Source: Candidatus Eiseniibacteriota bacterium (lineage in GTDB: Bacteria > Eisenbacteria > RBG-16-71-46 > CAIMUX01). Taken from it: 61,463 nucleotides of DNA. Positions 17,960-26,361 of the stretch are shown piece after piece. The notes under the pieces are model-generated. The model was not told the origin of the DNA. It saw only the letters and a program-made list of their open reading frames with translations, and searched no databases. The position numbers and the translations under genes are program-made. Position 1 is the first letter of the stretch. Every line of letters starts with the position of its first letter. The stretch lies in the NCBI GenBank assembly GCA_903844735.1, contig CAIMUX010000027.1:1-61463 (forward strand), given 5' to 3'.

Positions 17960-19212
17960 CGGCCCGACGGTGCTCCCGCCCCGCCCGGCGCCTGCGTTCC
18001 CCCCGAACGCCCCTTGTTCAGCTCAGGCTCGGTCGCCTTGTCGCCGGGCATCCCCTGGCGGGCCAGCGTGGGGTCGACTAGGAGCACCGTCTCGCCGCCG
18101 GAGAGGCCCGAGACGACCTCGATCTCCTGGTCATTCCGCCGGCCGGTCTTGACCTCGCGCGGTTTCTTGTTGTCGAGGTAGACCACGGTCGTGTCCGAGA
18201 CCTCGAAGACCGCCTCCAGCGGAACGGTGACGACATCGGGGATCCGTTCCACCACGATCTTCCCGGAGGCGGACATGCCGGGTTTCAGCCGCTCATCGTG
18301 GTCGAGGATCGCCGCCTCGATATCGAAAACATTCACGCGCGAACTCTCGTCCTTGCGACGCGCGAGAGTCCCCTTGCGCTCGATCTTCCCGTCAAAGGTT
18401 CGGTCGGAGACGGCATCGAGCGAGATGATCACCGGGAGCCCCGGCTCGACGCGGCCGGCGTCTACCTCCGACACCGTGGCCTTCAGCAGCATCTCGCCTA
18501 AATCCGGGAGATCGACCAGCCCCTGCCCCGGCCACGGCGAGTCGCCGGCCTGCACCTTGCCCTCCGAGCTTCCTTTCCAGATGTTGAGGTAGACCGCCAT
18601 CCCCGGGATCGGCGCCACCTGCGTCATCTGCTCCAGCTCCTTGCGGGCCATGGTGACCTTGTCGCGGGCGCGCTGGACTTCCAGCTCCGCCTTCTGCACA
18701 TCGGCCTTGATCTGATCGAGCTGGGCTGTCGCCTTCAGTTCAGCAAGGTCGAGCTGGAGTTTGGCTTCCTCCGCGATCTTGGGCGCCTCGTGCTTCTTCT
18801 CATCGAAGTTGCGCTGGGCCTGGCGCAGCTCAAGGGCCAGTTGTTTCTCCTGGATGGCGTATTCCTGCCGGGCGCGCCCGAGTGACGTCTCGCTGATCTT
18901 GAGCTGCGATTCCTGATCGGTGAGCTCGGCCTGCTGCTGACTCGAATCAAACTTGACAACCGGATCGCCGGCCTTCACGAGCGAGCCTTCCGGGGCGAGC
19001 CAAGTGATCTGGATGTTGCGAATGCGGGGCGCGGTGATGGTGTAGGCGCGCTTGGCGCCGACCTGCCCCGTCACCTGCAGGGAGATCAGCATCTCGCCGC
19101 GCCGTACCTTCGCCTTCGGGGTCTCCACCGGCCGAGAGAGAACCCGCCCGCCGATCAGGATCCCCACCACGATCACGACCAATACGAGCACCACCCAGGA
19201 GATCCTGTGCAT
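17956..19212 (-). CDS. HlyD/MacA-type periplasmic adaptor
   Basis: The 418-residue adaptor has one N-terminal membrane anchor (VVLVLVVIVVGILIGG). Split barrel-sandwich halves (RNIQITWLAPEGSLVKAGDPV and a later counterpart) flank a long helical hairpin, about residues 85-200, rich in Lys, Glu, Gln and Ala. Beta-barrel and membrane-proximal domains follow (GKIERKGTLARRKDESSRVNVF, LKPGMSASGKIVVERIPDVV). It links the MacB-like permease to the TolC protein. The start at 19212 has GGAGGGGGA upstream, and it is the first gene of the efflux operon. Confidence 0.9.
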   Translation of the reverse strand: MHRISWVVLVLVVIVVGILIGGRVLSRPVETPKAKVRRGEMLISLQVTGQVGAKRAYTITAPRIRNIQITWLAPEGSLVKAGDPVVKFDSSQQQAELTDQESQLKISETSLGRARQEYAIQEKQLALELRQAQRNFDEKKHEAPKIAEEAKLQLDLAELKATAQLDQIKADVQKAELEVQRARDKVTMARKELEQMTQVAPIPGMAVYLNIWKGSSEGKVQAGDSPWPGQGLVDLPDLGEMLLKATVSEVDAGRVEPGLPVIISLDAVSDRTFDGKIERKGTLARRKDESSRVNVFDIEAAILDHDERLKPGMSASGKIVVERIPDVVTVPLEAVFEVSDTTVVYLDNKKPREVKTGRRNDQEIEVVSGLSGGETVLLVDPTLARQGMPGDKATEPELNKGRSGGTQAPGGAGAPSGR

Positions 19213-19712
19213 CGATCATCCCCCTCCATCACCTGACGACGCAGTTTGAGCCGCTATGCTAGCACGGCCGAGGAGCCGCCGGGCCAGGCGAGCAGCCCTG
19301 CACCTGGGCAGTCGGGGTGCTGGGGCGGTTGCGGTGGATCGGCGGCAATCGTCGAGATTGGGTTTCAGGGTGCAGCACCGTTTCATTCCTGCGTTTCAAC
19401 ACAGATCGTCCACGGAAACCCAACGGGGAAAAACCGGTTCCTTCCCCGCCCCCTCCTACCTGTGGTAGTCCGGTGCGGTGACATTCACGCTTCGATTCCA
19501 ATGGGTTGCGCAGGCACTTTCAACGACCCGGCTGATTTGGCACGCTCCATGTTTGGAAGGATCCCGAGCACGACGCGACACGACACGGCACAAAGCGACG
19601 CGACACAACGGGACGCAACACCACACGTCGCGACGTGGCGCGAGATGACACGACAAGCCGGGGCGGCGCCTGCCGCATCTCGGAAGGGACCCGAAAGAAG
19701 GAGGACTTCCCC
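19213..19712. other. Intergenic region between the efflux operon and hsp20, with a T-poor tract
   Basis: No gene is seen in these 500 nt. The right half, about 19567-19665, is a low-complexity run of short imperfect units of the form CGACRCGACAC, with almost no T on the plus strand. It would be part of the hsp20 leader if transcription starts upstream of it. At 19538-19553, TGGCACG-N4-ATGTT resembles a sigma-54 promoter (consensus TGGCACG-N4-TTGCW) with the -12 C missing. Confidence 0.3.
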
Positions 19713-20162
19713 ATGAACATGGTATGCCGGCAGCCGATGACACTGGTGCGAACCCCGATGATGCACGGTTCGCTCAACACGGAACTCGATCGAATGTTCG
19801 ACTGGGCCCTGGGACCGGACCTTTCCCACACCCACCGCGCGGGACCGGCTCTGGACGTCATCCAAGACGAGCAACGATACGTGGTGCGGGCTGACCTTCC
19901 CGGCCTGAGCCGCGACGAGGTGGAGATCACCTTCCAGGACGGCGTGCTGACCATCAAGGGCGAAAAGAAGCAGGACGAGCGACCGGAGAACCATCGCCTG
20001 CACCTGCAGGAGCGCTTTCACGGAAGCTTCACCCGCAACCTGCGCCTCCCGGAGCGCGTGGACACGGACAAGATCGAGGCCACGATGAAGGATGGCGTGC
20101 TCGAACTGGTTCTGCCTTTCGTTCCTGAAGTGCAGCCTCGGAAGATCGTGGTGAACGGCTAG
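19713..20162 (+). CDS. Hsp20/alpha-crystallin small heat shock protein
   Basis: The 149-residue ATP-independent holdase has an alpha-crystallin domain from about residue 45 to 140: ALDVIQDEQRYVVRADLPGLSRDEVEITFQDGVL (the A-x-DV start), a GEKKQDERPENHRLHLQERFHGSFTRNLRLPERVD middle, and MKDGVLELVLPF near the end. The C-terminal tail lacks a clear I-x-I but ends PRKIVVNG. ATG 19713 follows AAGAAGGAGGA at 7-8 nt. It is monocistronic, with a terminator-like hairpin 44 nt downstream. The T-poor leader is unusual. Confidence 0.95.
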   Translation: MNMVCRQPMTLVRTPMMHGSLNTELDRMFDWALGPDLSHTHRAGPALDVIQDEQRYVVRADLPGLSRDEVEITFQDGVLTIKGEKKQDERPENHRLHLQERFHGSFTRNLRLPERVDTDKIEATMKDGVLELVLPFVPEVQPRKIVVNG

Positions 20163-20205
20163 GCACCATCGGATCAACACCCCGTGGGTGTGGCGAAGGG
20201 CGGGT

Positions 20206-20236
20206 CGGATCGAAGAGATCCGGCGCGCCTTTCTTT
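20206..20236 (+). terminator. Probable intrinsic terminator of hsp20
   Basis: A stem CGGATC/GATCCG with the loop GAAGA is followed after GCGCGCC by TTTCTTT. It lies about 45 nt past the hsp20 stop, which is a sensible place. The T-run is separated from the stem, so efficiency is uncertain. Confidence 0.5.
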
Positions 20237-20321
20237 CCGTCTGGAGCGAGCGTGGGCGAGGACAGGAAGCGGGGCGTGTCCGTGCCGTTGGTGAGCGGCA
20301 GATCCGGGTTGAGGGATCCTA

Positions 20322-20735
20322 GTGTGCCTTTGGTTGGCCGGCTTCACCCGTTCCGAAATGATCCGGGTAGAGGCCGAGAAGCTGTGGATCGGCCTATTGC
20401 GGTCAGGCGCGGTTGTGCTGGAGTTCTTTGCCTACGGCGGCACGCAGCCCCTACCCGACTACCGTCGCACGCTGAGTTCGGATCTGCGCACGATCGGCAC
20501 CAAGCATGCGGCGTTCGCGGTCACCGACATCGTGGGATTCCATGAACGGCTGGCCGCCGCCGGGGTGACCCTGGCGACTGATCTGCGGGTCTTCGGCGGC
20601 GGGCAACGCTACTTCTGTGTCGCGGACCCCGACGGGATCCTGCTGGAGATCGAGGCGGCAGCTCGCGCAGATCCCGGTAGAGCGGGGACATTCCAGGCAG
20701 ACGGAGATCGGCGGTTCCGGCGTAGTGCTTGCTGA
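20322..20735 (+). pseudogene. VOC/glyoxalase-family fragment, 5' truncated
   Basis: Between about 20335 and 20665 the frame encodes the second half of a vicinal-oxygen-chelate protein: LWIGLLRSGAVVLEFFAYGG, then TIGTKHAAFAVTDIVGFHERL, and YFCVADPDGILLEIEA (the metal-ligand Glu region). The first metal-binding half, about 30-50 residues with the initial His, is missing. A TGA lies 12 nt before the only usable GTG, and the C-terminal 25 residues are unrelated. It abuts a second decayed gene on the other strand, so this patch looks like genomic debris. Confidence 0.6.
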
Positions 20736-20789
20736 CAGCGGTCCGACATCCTCGGGTGGAAAGGCACTTCTTAGCGTTGGTGCGGTAGG

Positions 20790-21066
20790 ATCCCCGGCAA
20801 ATACGACACCATCCGGGCTGATGCCCTGCGCCAGCAGCCAGCGGTAGGCGGCCATCGAGTCGTCCAGCGCGGCCGGGTAGCGATGTTCCGGGGCCAGACC
20901 GTATTCGTCCAGCAGGACGGTGCCTTTGGCTGCCGCGGGCAAACTTGGCCGCGTGCATCCGGTGGCCACTGCGCGAGCCGGAGACATCGGCCCCGCCGTG
21001 CACGAAGAGGATCACCCGGTCCTTCTTGCCGTCCGGCAGCGCATCGGTGACCGACCCGACCGGCAT
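20790..21066 (-). pseudogene. Alpha/beta hydrolase (HSL-type esterase) fragments, frameshifted
   Basis: Two frames must be joined to read this. One gives DRVILFVHGGADVSGS (the HGGG oxyanion-hole region, last Gly changed) and SGHRMHAAKFAR. The other gives LLDEYGLAPEHRYPAALDDS, MAAYRWLLAQGI and GVVFAGD, which in family members leads into the nucleophile GDSAGG. Here the sequence breaks off after AGD. There is no nucleophile Ser, catalytic Asp or His region, so it is non-functional. Confidence 0.65.
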
Positions 21067-21292
21067 GACCTCGGGTCACGAACACGTGCCTCGCGGTGGC
21101 GAATCGAGCTGCCTCGCGCGTGACTGTCGCTGCGCCTCCCGCGGCAAGTTCTGGCCCCTCACAAGCTACCGGGCTCTCGGCCCGCGAGTCGCGAGAGCGA
21201 GGCCGGACTGATCCACTGCCAGCGCCAGCACCAGCGGCAGGCCGAGGACGCTGCGCCCCGGGGACGGCCCCTTTCCCTGGCAGCTCCATTCT

Positions 21293-21308
21293 TGGTACGA
21301 TCTGGTAC
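21293..21308. promoter_or_regulatory. Tandem TGGTAC repeat upstream of the DUF2442/DUF4160 pair
   Basis: TGGTAC occurs at 21293-21298 and again at 21303-21308, exactly 10 bp (one helical turn) apart and directly upstream of the GAGGAGGAG ribosome-binding site of the DUF2442 gene. The spacing fits an operator for autoregulation, as common in toxin-antitoxin pairs. This is an inference from position only. Confidence 0.3.
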
Positions 21309-21325
21309 CGAGGAGGAGCTGATCC

Positions 21326-21610
21326 GTGAGAAGAGTCCTCAATGTCAAGGCCTTGCCGGGATACCGGGTGGAGCTGGAATTTGACGATGGTGTATGCGGC
21401 GTCGTGGACCTCTCCGAAGCCGTCGGCAAAGGCGTGTTCGCCCTGTGGAGCAACCCGCTTCTCTTCGAACGGGTTCGTATTGGCTCATCCGGCGAACTGG
21501 TTTGGAGCGACCGCATCGATCTGTGCCCCGATTCGCTCTACCTCAAGGTGACGGGCAAGAAACCGGAAGACATCTTCCCCGCACTGCGGGACCAGCCCAC
21601 CCATGCCTGA
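21326..21610 (+). CDS. DUF2442 domain protein
   Basis: The 94-residue product matches the DUF2442 pattern: an N-terminal RVLNVKALPGYRVELEFDDGV, central VVDLSEAVGKGVFALWSNPLLFERV, and late WSDRIDLCPDSLYLKVTG. GTG 21326 has GAGGAGGAG upstream. DUF2442 genes are often paired with DUF4160 genes, as here, where the downstream gene overlaps by 8 nt. Such pairs behave like small mobile two-gene modules and are suspected toxin-antitoxin systems; no activity can be read from the sequence. Confidence 0.85.
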   Translation: MRRVLNVKALPGYRVELEFDDGVCGVVDLSEAVGKGVFALWSNPLLFERVRIGSSGELVWSDRIDLCPDSLYLKVTGKKPEDIFPALRDQPTHA

Positions 21611-21863
21611 AATCAGCCGTTTCCTGGGCATCGTCATCAAGATGTTCTTCGATGATCACGACCCGCCGCACTTTCATGCGGAGTACGGCGAGGACCTTGC
21701 CCTGATTGATATTCGAACGCTGGCCGTGTTCTCCGGCCGGCTGCCGCCTCGAGTCACTGGCCTGGTGATCGAATGGGCGACCCTTCATCAGGGGGAGCTG
21801 CTCGCCGATTGGGGCATGGCTCGTGCGAGGGAGGAACTCCGGAAGATCGCCCCGCTGGAATAA
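21603..21863 (+). CDS. DUF4160 domain protein
   Basis: The 86-residue product starts MPEISRFLGIVIKMFFDDH and contains DHDPPHFHAEYGE (the conserved H-x-PPHFHA-Y core), then ALIDIRTL, FSGRLPP and VIEWATLHQGELLADW. This is a standard full-length DUF4160 protein. Its start overlaps the end of the DUF2442 gene by 8 nt, so the two are co-translated. It converges on citG, whose stop is 64 nt away. Confidence 0.88.
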   Translation: MPEISRFLGIVIKMFFDDHDPPHFHAEYGEDLALIDIRTLAVFSGRLPPRVTGLVIEWATLHQGELLADWGMARAREELRKIAPLE

Positions 21864-21926
21864 GGTCGGCAAACAGCTTCCTGCGGCCGTAGGAGTCTCT
21901 CGCGAATCAACGCAACACCGACCCAG

Positions 21927-22955
21927 TCAGGGGTTTCCCGCCCGATCCCGCACAGCCGCCAGCGCCAGCACCAGAGCCAGGCAGTCGGCCACCCCCCCCA
22001 TGGTGAGCCGTTGGGCGCGGTACTCGTCGTTCCACTCGGCGAGAACCGGCCGCGGATCATCACCTTGATCGAGTAGCACCCGGAGCGCGGCGCCGTCGCG
22101 GCGGAGGCGCGCCAACCCGGCCACGCCACAGCGCGCCACAGCCGTGGTGTCTTCTACGCTTTGCATCAACGCGGCCAGGGCGTGAAATGCCGCCAGGTCC
22201 TTGCCGGCAGCCAGGTACGCGGGTAGCCCGGCTTCGAAGACCGATGGCAACCCCGCGAGCGCTTCCGCCCGGACGCCACCGAGACCGTGGGCCTCACGCA
22301 CCCGGACGCCCGGTCGGTCCGCGTCGGGCAGAGGGGTGACGGCGAAGAAAGCACGAGCGACGGACACGATGGCGCGCCGCAGCGCAGTCTGTTGCACGGT
22401 CTCTCCGGGGATTCCGTGGTCGGGCGGCGTTCCGATCACAGCGGCCTCCGCGCCATCTTGACGGGCCAAGTCGCACGCGGCCAACAGCAACAGCCCGGAG
22501 AGAAAGATGTACCCCCGATGGGCGTTCGTACCGATCGCCTTCTCCATCCGGGACTCGGCTCGGCGCCCGGCTTCGATACAGGCCGCGAGGGGCCACACAT
22601 CCTCCGGTTGACCGGGACCGATCCGTAGCCGGATCAGTTCCTCGTAGTACAGGGGAAGCAACTCGATCGACTGCACCATCCGCGCGTGGTCCAGATCGGG
22701 ATGGGACCCGTTGTCGTGCCGGTCTACCAGACCGGGCTTGGGGGTCAGGTCGACCTCGGCACGGGCACCTTGCACCAGAGCCTCGGCCAGGGCATGGGGA
22801 TCGAGCCGGCCGATCAAACGAGGACCCGCAGGGGCGGCTCTTCGCAACCGGGCCGGATCCTGCCGCCTCGGCTCTTGCGGATCATGCCGAACCCCCAACC
22901 GGGAGGGGAAATCGACCTGCGACCCGATGCCGGTCCGGATATCGAGTGACTGCAT
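21927..22955 (-). CDS. citG: Triphosphoribosyl-dephospho-CoA synthase (CitG/MdcB type)
   Basis: CitG makes 2'-(5''-triphosphoribosyl)-3'-dephospho-CoA, precursor of the citrate lyase prosthetic group. Conserved blocks are ARAEVDLTPKPGLVDRHDNG, SHPDLDHARMVQSI, GTNAHRGYIFLSGLL and VREAHGLGGVRAEALAGLPSV. The core begins about 50 residues into the listed 342-residue frame. The N-terminal part is Arg/Pro-rich and may not be translated; TTG 22817 is a possible internal start but lacks a ribosome-binding site. Last in the PPC-citE-citF-citX-citG series, 180 nt after citX. Confidence 0.9.
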   Translation of the reverse strand: MQSLDIRTGIGSQVDFPSRLGVRHDPQEPRRQDPARLRRAAPAGPRLIGRLDPHALAEALVQGARAEVDLTPKPGLVDRHDNGSHPDLDHARMVQSIELLPLYYEELIRLRIGPGQPEDVWPLAACIEAGRRAESRMEKAIGTNAHRGYIFLSGLLLLAACDLARQDGAEAAVIGTPPDHGIPGETVQQTALRRAIVSVARAFFAVTPLPDADRPGVRVREAHGLGGVRAEALAGLPSVFEAGLPAYLAAGKDLAAFHALAALMQSVEDTTAVARCGVAGLARLRRDGAALRVLLDQGDDPRPVLAEWNDEYRAQRLTMGGVADCLALVLALAAVRDRAGNP

Positions 22956-23091
22956 GGGTACCCCTTGCTTGGTGGTGAATCCTCGTCACCCCGGCGGGCG
23001 ACTTCGAGAGAGTCTACAACCCGTTCCCTAAGCTCAAACGTGTGCATGGCGCACCCGACGTTACTTTCCGGATGCACACGCCTCTGCATCC

Positions 23092-23111
23092 CGAACCCAC
23101 GCGTGGGTTCG
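23092..23111. promoter_or_regulatory. Perfect 20-bp palindrome between citX and citG
   Basis: CGAACCCACGCGTGGGTTCG is a perfect palindrome 24 nt beyond the citX stop and about 137 nt before the annotated citG start. As RNA it forms an 8-bp stem with a CGCG loop. No T-run follows on the minus strand, so it is either a weak or Rho-assisted terminator, a processing site, or a dimeric operator. Several GTGCA/TGCAC words surround it (about 23041-23120). Confidence 0.4.
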
Positions 23112-23135
23112 CCGTGCACACGATTCTCGGTGGGT

Positions 23136-23813
23136 CTACCCCGGCCGGTGCCTGTTGCAGCGGGGTTCTCCGGTCCCGTGACGGTCGGTCCCGTCCCGCT
23201 CCCCCGCGGCTTCATTCCCAAACACCGCCACCGCCAGCAGCAACGCCTCCACCCGGGTCCAAAGCTCCGCCTCGCCATGCCGACCCAACCGCATACAATC
23301 GCGAGCCGGCTCATCACAGACGAGGCAAGTGCGCTCCGGTAGCCCCACAGCCCGCCGGGTCACCGGCCGCCCGCCGGCATCGTACACATCGAGATCCAGG
23401 AGTCGTCCCCACGGCACGTCCGACTCGAAAACCACGCACAGCTCCTTCATGCGCCGAGGCTCGGTGGCCGCGGCGAAGAACAGGAACTCACCCAGAATGT
23501 CTTCACCATGGTCATGCGGAAAGGAGAATGCGGTGAACGGCGCACCGGTTGCGCCTACTGGCAGCGACGGCTCCTGATCGAGCGCGAGTGCCCCCGACCA
23601 GGGCAACTGCAGCATCGCCATACCGGCCCCGACCAACCGCTCCGCGCCGGCGGGCCTCTTGTCGGGTCCGGGAATGACCGTCGAGACAGCAACAACGCAG
23701 CCGCTGTCACCAGCGCGACTCAAGAAGGAATCGAGCCTGGCCTGCCGGGCATCCCGCGCCGCGAGTAGGACGCGCCGGACTTGGGCCAAATCGACGGCTG
23801 CCTCACGAGACAT
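23136..23813 (-). CDS. citX: Apo-citrate lyase phosphoribosyl-dephospho-CoA transferase (CitX)
   Basis: CitX attaches the prosthetic group to the acyl carrier subunit CitD of citrate lyase. The 225-residue sequence carries the family blocks DARQARLDSFL, STVIPGPDKRP, FESDVPWGRLLDLDVYD and RAVGLPERTCLVCDEPARDC (conserved Cys pair and R-CL-C). The C-terminal 20 residues after AVFGNEAAG are basic and poorly conserved. Presence of both CitX and CitG implies that a CitD-type acceptor exists in this organism, yet no citD is seen in the window. Confidence 0.93.
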   Translation of the reverse strand: MSREAAVDLAQVRRVLLAARDARQARLDSFLSRAGDSGCVVAVSTVIPGPDKRPAGAERLVGAGMAMLQLPWSGALALDQEPSLPVGATGAPFTAFSFPHDHGEDILGEFLFFAAATEPRRMKELCVVFESDVPWGRLLDLDVYDAGGRPVTRRAVGLPERTCLVCDEPARDCMRLGRHGEAELWTRVEALLLAVAVFGNEAAGERDGTDRHGTGEPRCNRHRPG

Positions 23814-23909
23814 TCATCCCCTTCCCGCGATTCGGGGTAGGCCTCCGGTTTTAGCCCTCCGGCCTGAGGCCTGAAGCCCGAAGCCCTCGTACTCCGTACC
23901 CAAGATCCC

Positions 23910-25451
23910 TCACCCTTCCTTGACCTTCCGCACGACATCGATGATCGACCCGTCCCGGTACTCGATGAGCGCCACCACCTCGTCCTCGAACTCGACCGGA
24001 CGCGGCACGCCGGTAAGTTTCGTGATTTCCTCGTGCAGCTCGCGGATCCCCTTGACCGGAAGGCGCCGCTTCACGAGCTCCTTCTTCAGCTCCGCGTGCT
24101 TGTCAGCCACGGCGATCCCCCGCTCGGTGACGATGACGTCCACGGTCTCGCCCGGCGTGGTGATGGTGGTCACCTCCTCGCGGATGATCGGCAGTCGCCC
24201 GCGGATCGAAGGTGCCACGACGACGGCTAGCTTGGCGCCGGCCGCGGTGTCGCAGTGCCCGCCCGTATTGTGCAGGAGCAGGCCGTTCGACTCGGTGTTG
24301 ACGTTCACGTTGAAGTTGACGTCCACTTCGGTCGCCCCAAGGATGACGCAGTCGAGGCGGTTGACCACGCAGCCGCGGTTGAACGGGTTGGCGTACAAAT
24401 CGGCGCTGATCTCGCGGTGCATGAGGGTGCGGCCGAGCGACTGCACCGCCTTGAGGTCGAAGCACTGCACGTCGAAGAGGGTGTGAAAGAGCCCTTCCTC
24501 CAGCATGTCGACAAAGTAGCCGGTGATCCCGCCGCAGCCGAAGCTCCCCTTGATCTTGAGCTCGCGCATCCGGTTGCGCACGTTTTCCGCCACCGCCAGG
24601 GAGGTCCCGCCCGCGCCGGTCTGGAAGGAGAAGCCGTCGCGGAGCAACCCCGCAGCCTCGATCACCTCGGAGGCGTAACGAGCGATCAGCAGCCCCGCCG
24701 GATCGCGGGTCACCCGCGTGGTGGTGGAGACGATCTTTTGCGGGTCACCGAGGGAGTCGATCTTCACCACCCAGTCAACATCGCTCTGGGAGATGCTCAC
24801 CGGCGAGGCGGGATACGGAACCAGGTTGTCGGTCACCGCCACCACCTTGCGGGCGTAGCGCGCGTCGGTGTAGGCGTAGCCGAGGCTGCCGCAGGCGGAA
24901 GGTCCTTGCACTCCGTTCAGGTTGCCGGTCTCGTCGCAACAGGGTGCGGCCAGGAACGCCACATCCACTGTGACATCGCCCGCGACGATCGACCGCGCGC
25001 GCCCGCCGTGGCTGCGTACGACAATCGGAAAGTCCAGCTCGCCCTTGCTGACCAGCTCACCGATCAGGCCGTTCACGCCGGTCTCGCAGCGGGTCACGGT
25101 GCCGTTACGGATCTGCGGAATGATCTCGGCGTTGACCGGGTGCACCGAGCTCGACGCCACGCAGAGATCACGGATCCCCATGGCGTCGCACTCCTGGATC
25201 ACGAGGTTGAGCAGCCGGTCCCCGTTGCGGAGATGATGATGGGTGGAAATGGTCATGCCGCTCTCAAGCCCGCACTTCTCGATCGCCTCGTGCAGCGAAC
25301 CGAGAAGCTTGCTGTCCCACGGGGTGCGACGTTCCAGCGGGCGAGTGCTGCGCTGCACCGCGGGCATGCGGGACCAGGGGTCGATGTACGGTTCGTAGTC
25401 GACGCCCTTCCAGTTCGCCGGGATCTCGCGGCCAAGACTATTCCTTGCCAT
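23910..25451 (-). CDS. citF: Citrate lyase alpha subunit (citrate CoA-transferase)
   Basis: The 513-residue CitF swaps the acetyl group on the carrier for citrate. Family blocks are GVDYEPYIDPWSRMPAV, TISTHHHLRNGDRLLNLV, SSSVHPVNAEIIPQIRNGTV, AAPCCDETGNLNGVQGPSACGSLGYA, DGFSFQTGAGGTSLAV, GSFGCGGITGYFVDMLEEG and TESNGLLLHNTGGHCDTAAGAK. Full length. Start overlaps the end of citE by 14 nt, and citX follows 96 nt downstream. It is expected in a cytoplasmic CitDEF complex. Confidence 0.96.
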   Translation of the reverse strand: MARNSLGREIPANWKGVDYEPYIDPWSRMPAVQRSTRPLERRTPWDSKLLGSLHEAIEKCGLESGMTISTHHHLRNGDRLLNLVIQECDAMGIRDLCVASSSVHPVNAEIIPQIRNGTVTRCETGVNGLIGELVSKGELDFPIVVRSHGGRARSIVAGDVTVDVAFLAAPCCDETGNLNGVQGPSACGSLGYAYTDARYARKVVAVTDNLVPYPASPVSISQSDVDWVVKIDSLGDPQKIVSTTTRVTRDPAGLLIARYASEVIEAAGLLRDGFSFQTGAGGTSLAVAENVRNRMRELKIKGSFGCGGITGYFVDMLEEGLFHTLFDVQCFDLKAVQSLGRTLMHREISADLYANPFNRGCVVNRLDCVILGATEVDVNFNVNVNTESNGLLLHNTGGHCDTAAGAKLAVVVAPSIRGRLPIIREEVTTITTPGETVDVIVTERGIAVADKHAELKKELVKRRLPVKGIRELHEEITKLTGVPRPVEFEDEVVALIEYRDGSIIDVVRKVKEG

Positions 25452-26361
25452 GGATCACCTCGTCGGAGAGTTCGTAGTCGACGAGGCCGAACGCCTTCGC
25501 TGTGCGCAGGATGCGCGCGGCCCGTTTCACTACCGGGGCATCCACCATCTTCCCCCGCAGCGAGATGACGCCCGTGCCCATCTGCCGGGCGCGCTGGATC
25601 GCTTCCATGACCTCGAGCGCGTCGTCGATCTCCTCTTTCTTGGGGCGGAAGACCTCGTGCACCACCGGGATCTGGCGAGGATTGACCAACGACTTGCCGG
25701 TGAAGCCGAGTCCCTTGACGAGCTCGGTCTCGCGACGCAGCCCGTCCATGTCGTTCACGTCCGCGAAGATCGAATCGATCGCCTGCAGCCCGGCTGCCTT
25801 GGCGGCCCAGACGATGCGTGTGCGGGCGTTGAACAGCTCCGTCCCCTCTTTGGTGCGATGAATCTCCATGGACGCCGTGTAGTCTTCGGCGCCGAAGGCG
25901 AGAGCCACGATGCGCGACGAGGCTTGCGCCACTTCGACGCAGTTGAGCACGCCGACAGCGCTCTCGATGGAAGGGATGATCGTAAACCACCCGATCGGCA
26001 GGCCCAGCTTCTCCTCCGCCTCCGTGAGAATCGTGTCGAGCTTTTCCACTACATCGCGGGTGTCGGCCTTGGGCAGGCGGATCCCGTCGGGTTTCGCGGG
26101 CAGCACCTCGCGCAGGTCACCGAGAGCGTACTTGGTATCGAGGGCGTTGATGCGGACGAAGATCTCCTTCTCGCGGTCGGGGAGGAGGCGGAGATAGTTG
26201 CGGGCCAACACGCGGGCGGCATCTTTCTCCGCCAGCGGCACGGCGTCCTCAAGATCGATCATCACGCCGTCCGCCTCGAAGACCGGGATGTTCTGAAGCA
26301 TCCCCGGCATGTTCCCGGGGACGTAGAGGAGTGTGCGACGCAGCCGGTCCCGCCCGTTCAC
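25438..26361 (-). CDS. citE: Citrate lyase beta subunit (citryl-ACP lyase)
   Basis: The 307-residue TIM-barrel lyase cleaves citryl-carrier to acetyl-carrier and oxaloacetate. Key regions are RTLLYVPGNMPGMLQN, GVMIDLEDAVPLAEKDAAR (metal-binding Glu/Asp), RINALDTKYALGDL, IRLPKADT, IIPSIESAVGVLN, ALAFGAEDYTASM and GKSLVNPRQIPVV. It overlaps both neighbours (4 nt with the PPC-domain gene upstream, 14 nt with citF downstream), so the three are translationally coupled. In typical operons the gene directly before citE is citD. Confidence 0.95.
   Translation of the reverse strand: MNGRDRLRRTLLYVPGNMPGMLQNIPVFEADGVMIDLEDAVPLAEKDAARVLARNYLRLLPDREKEIFVRINALDTKYALGDLREVLPAKPDGIRLPKADTRDVVEKLDTILTEAEEKLGLPIGWFTIIPSIESAVGVLNCVEVAQASSRIVALAFGAEDYTASMEIHRTKEGTELFNARTRIVWAAKAAGLQAIDSIFADVNDMDGLRRETELVKGLGFTGKSLVNPRQIPVVHEVFRPKKEEIDDALEVMEAIQRARQMGTGVISLRGKMVDAPVVKRAARILRTAKAFGLVDYELSDEVIHGKE

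Noticed and set aside
19567-19665. CRISPR-like array
   Set aside because: Units are only 9-11 nt, imperfect and contiguous, with no spacers and no cas genes.
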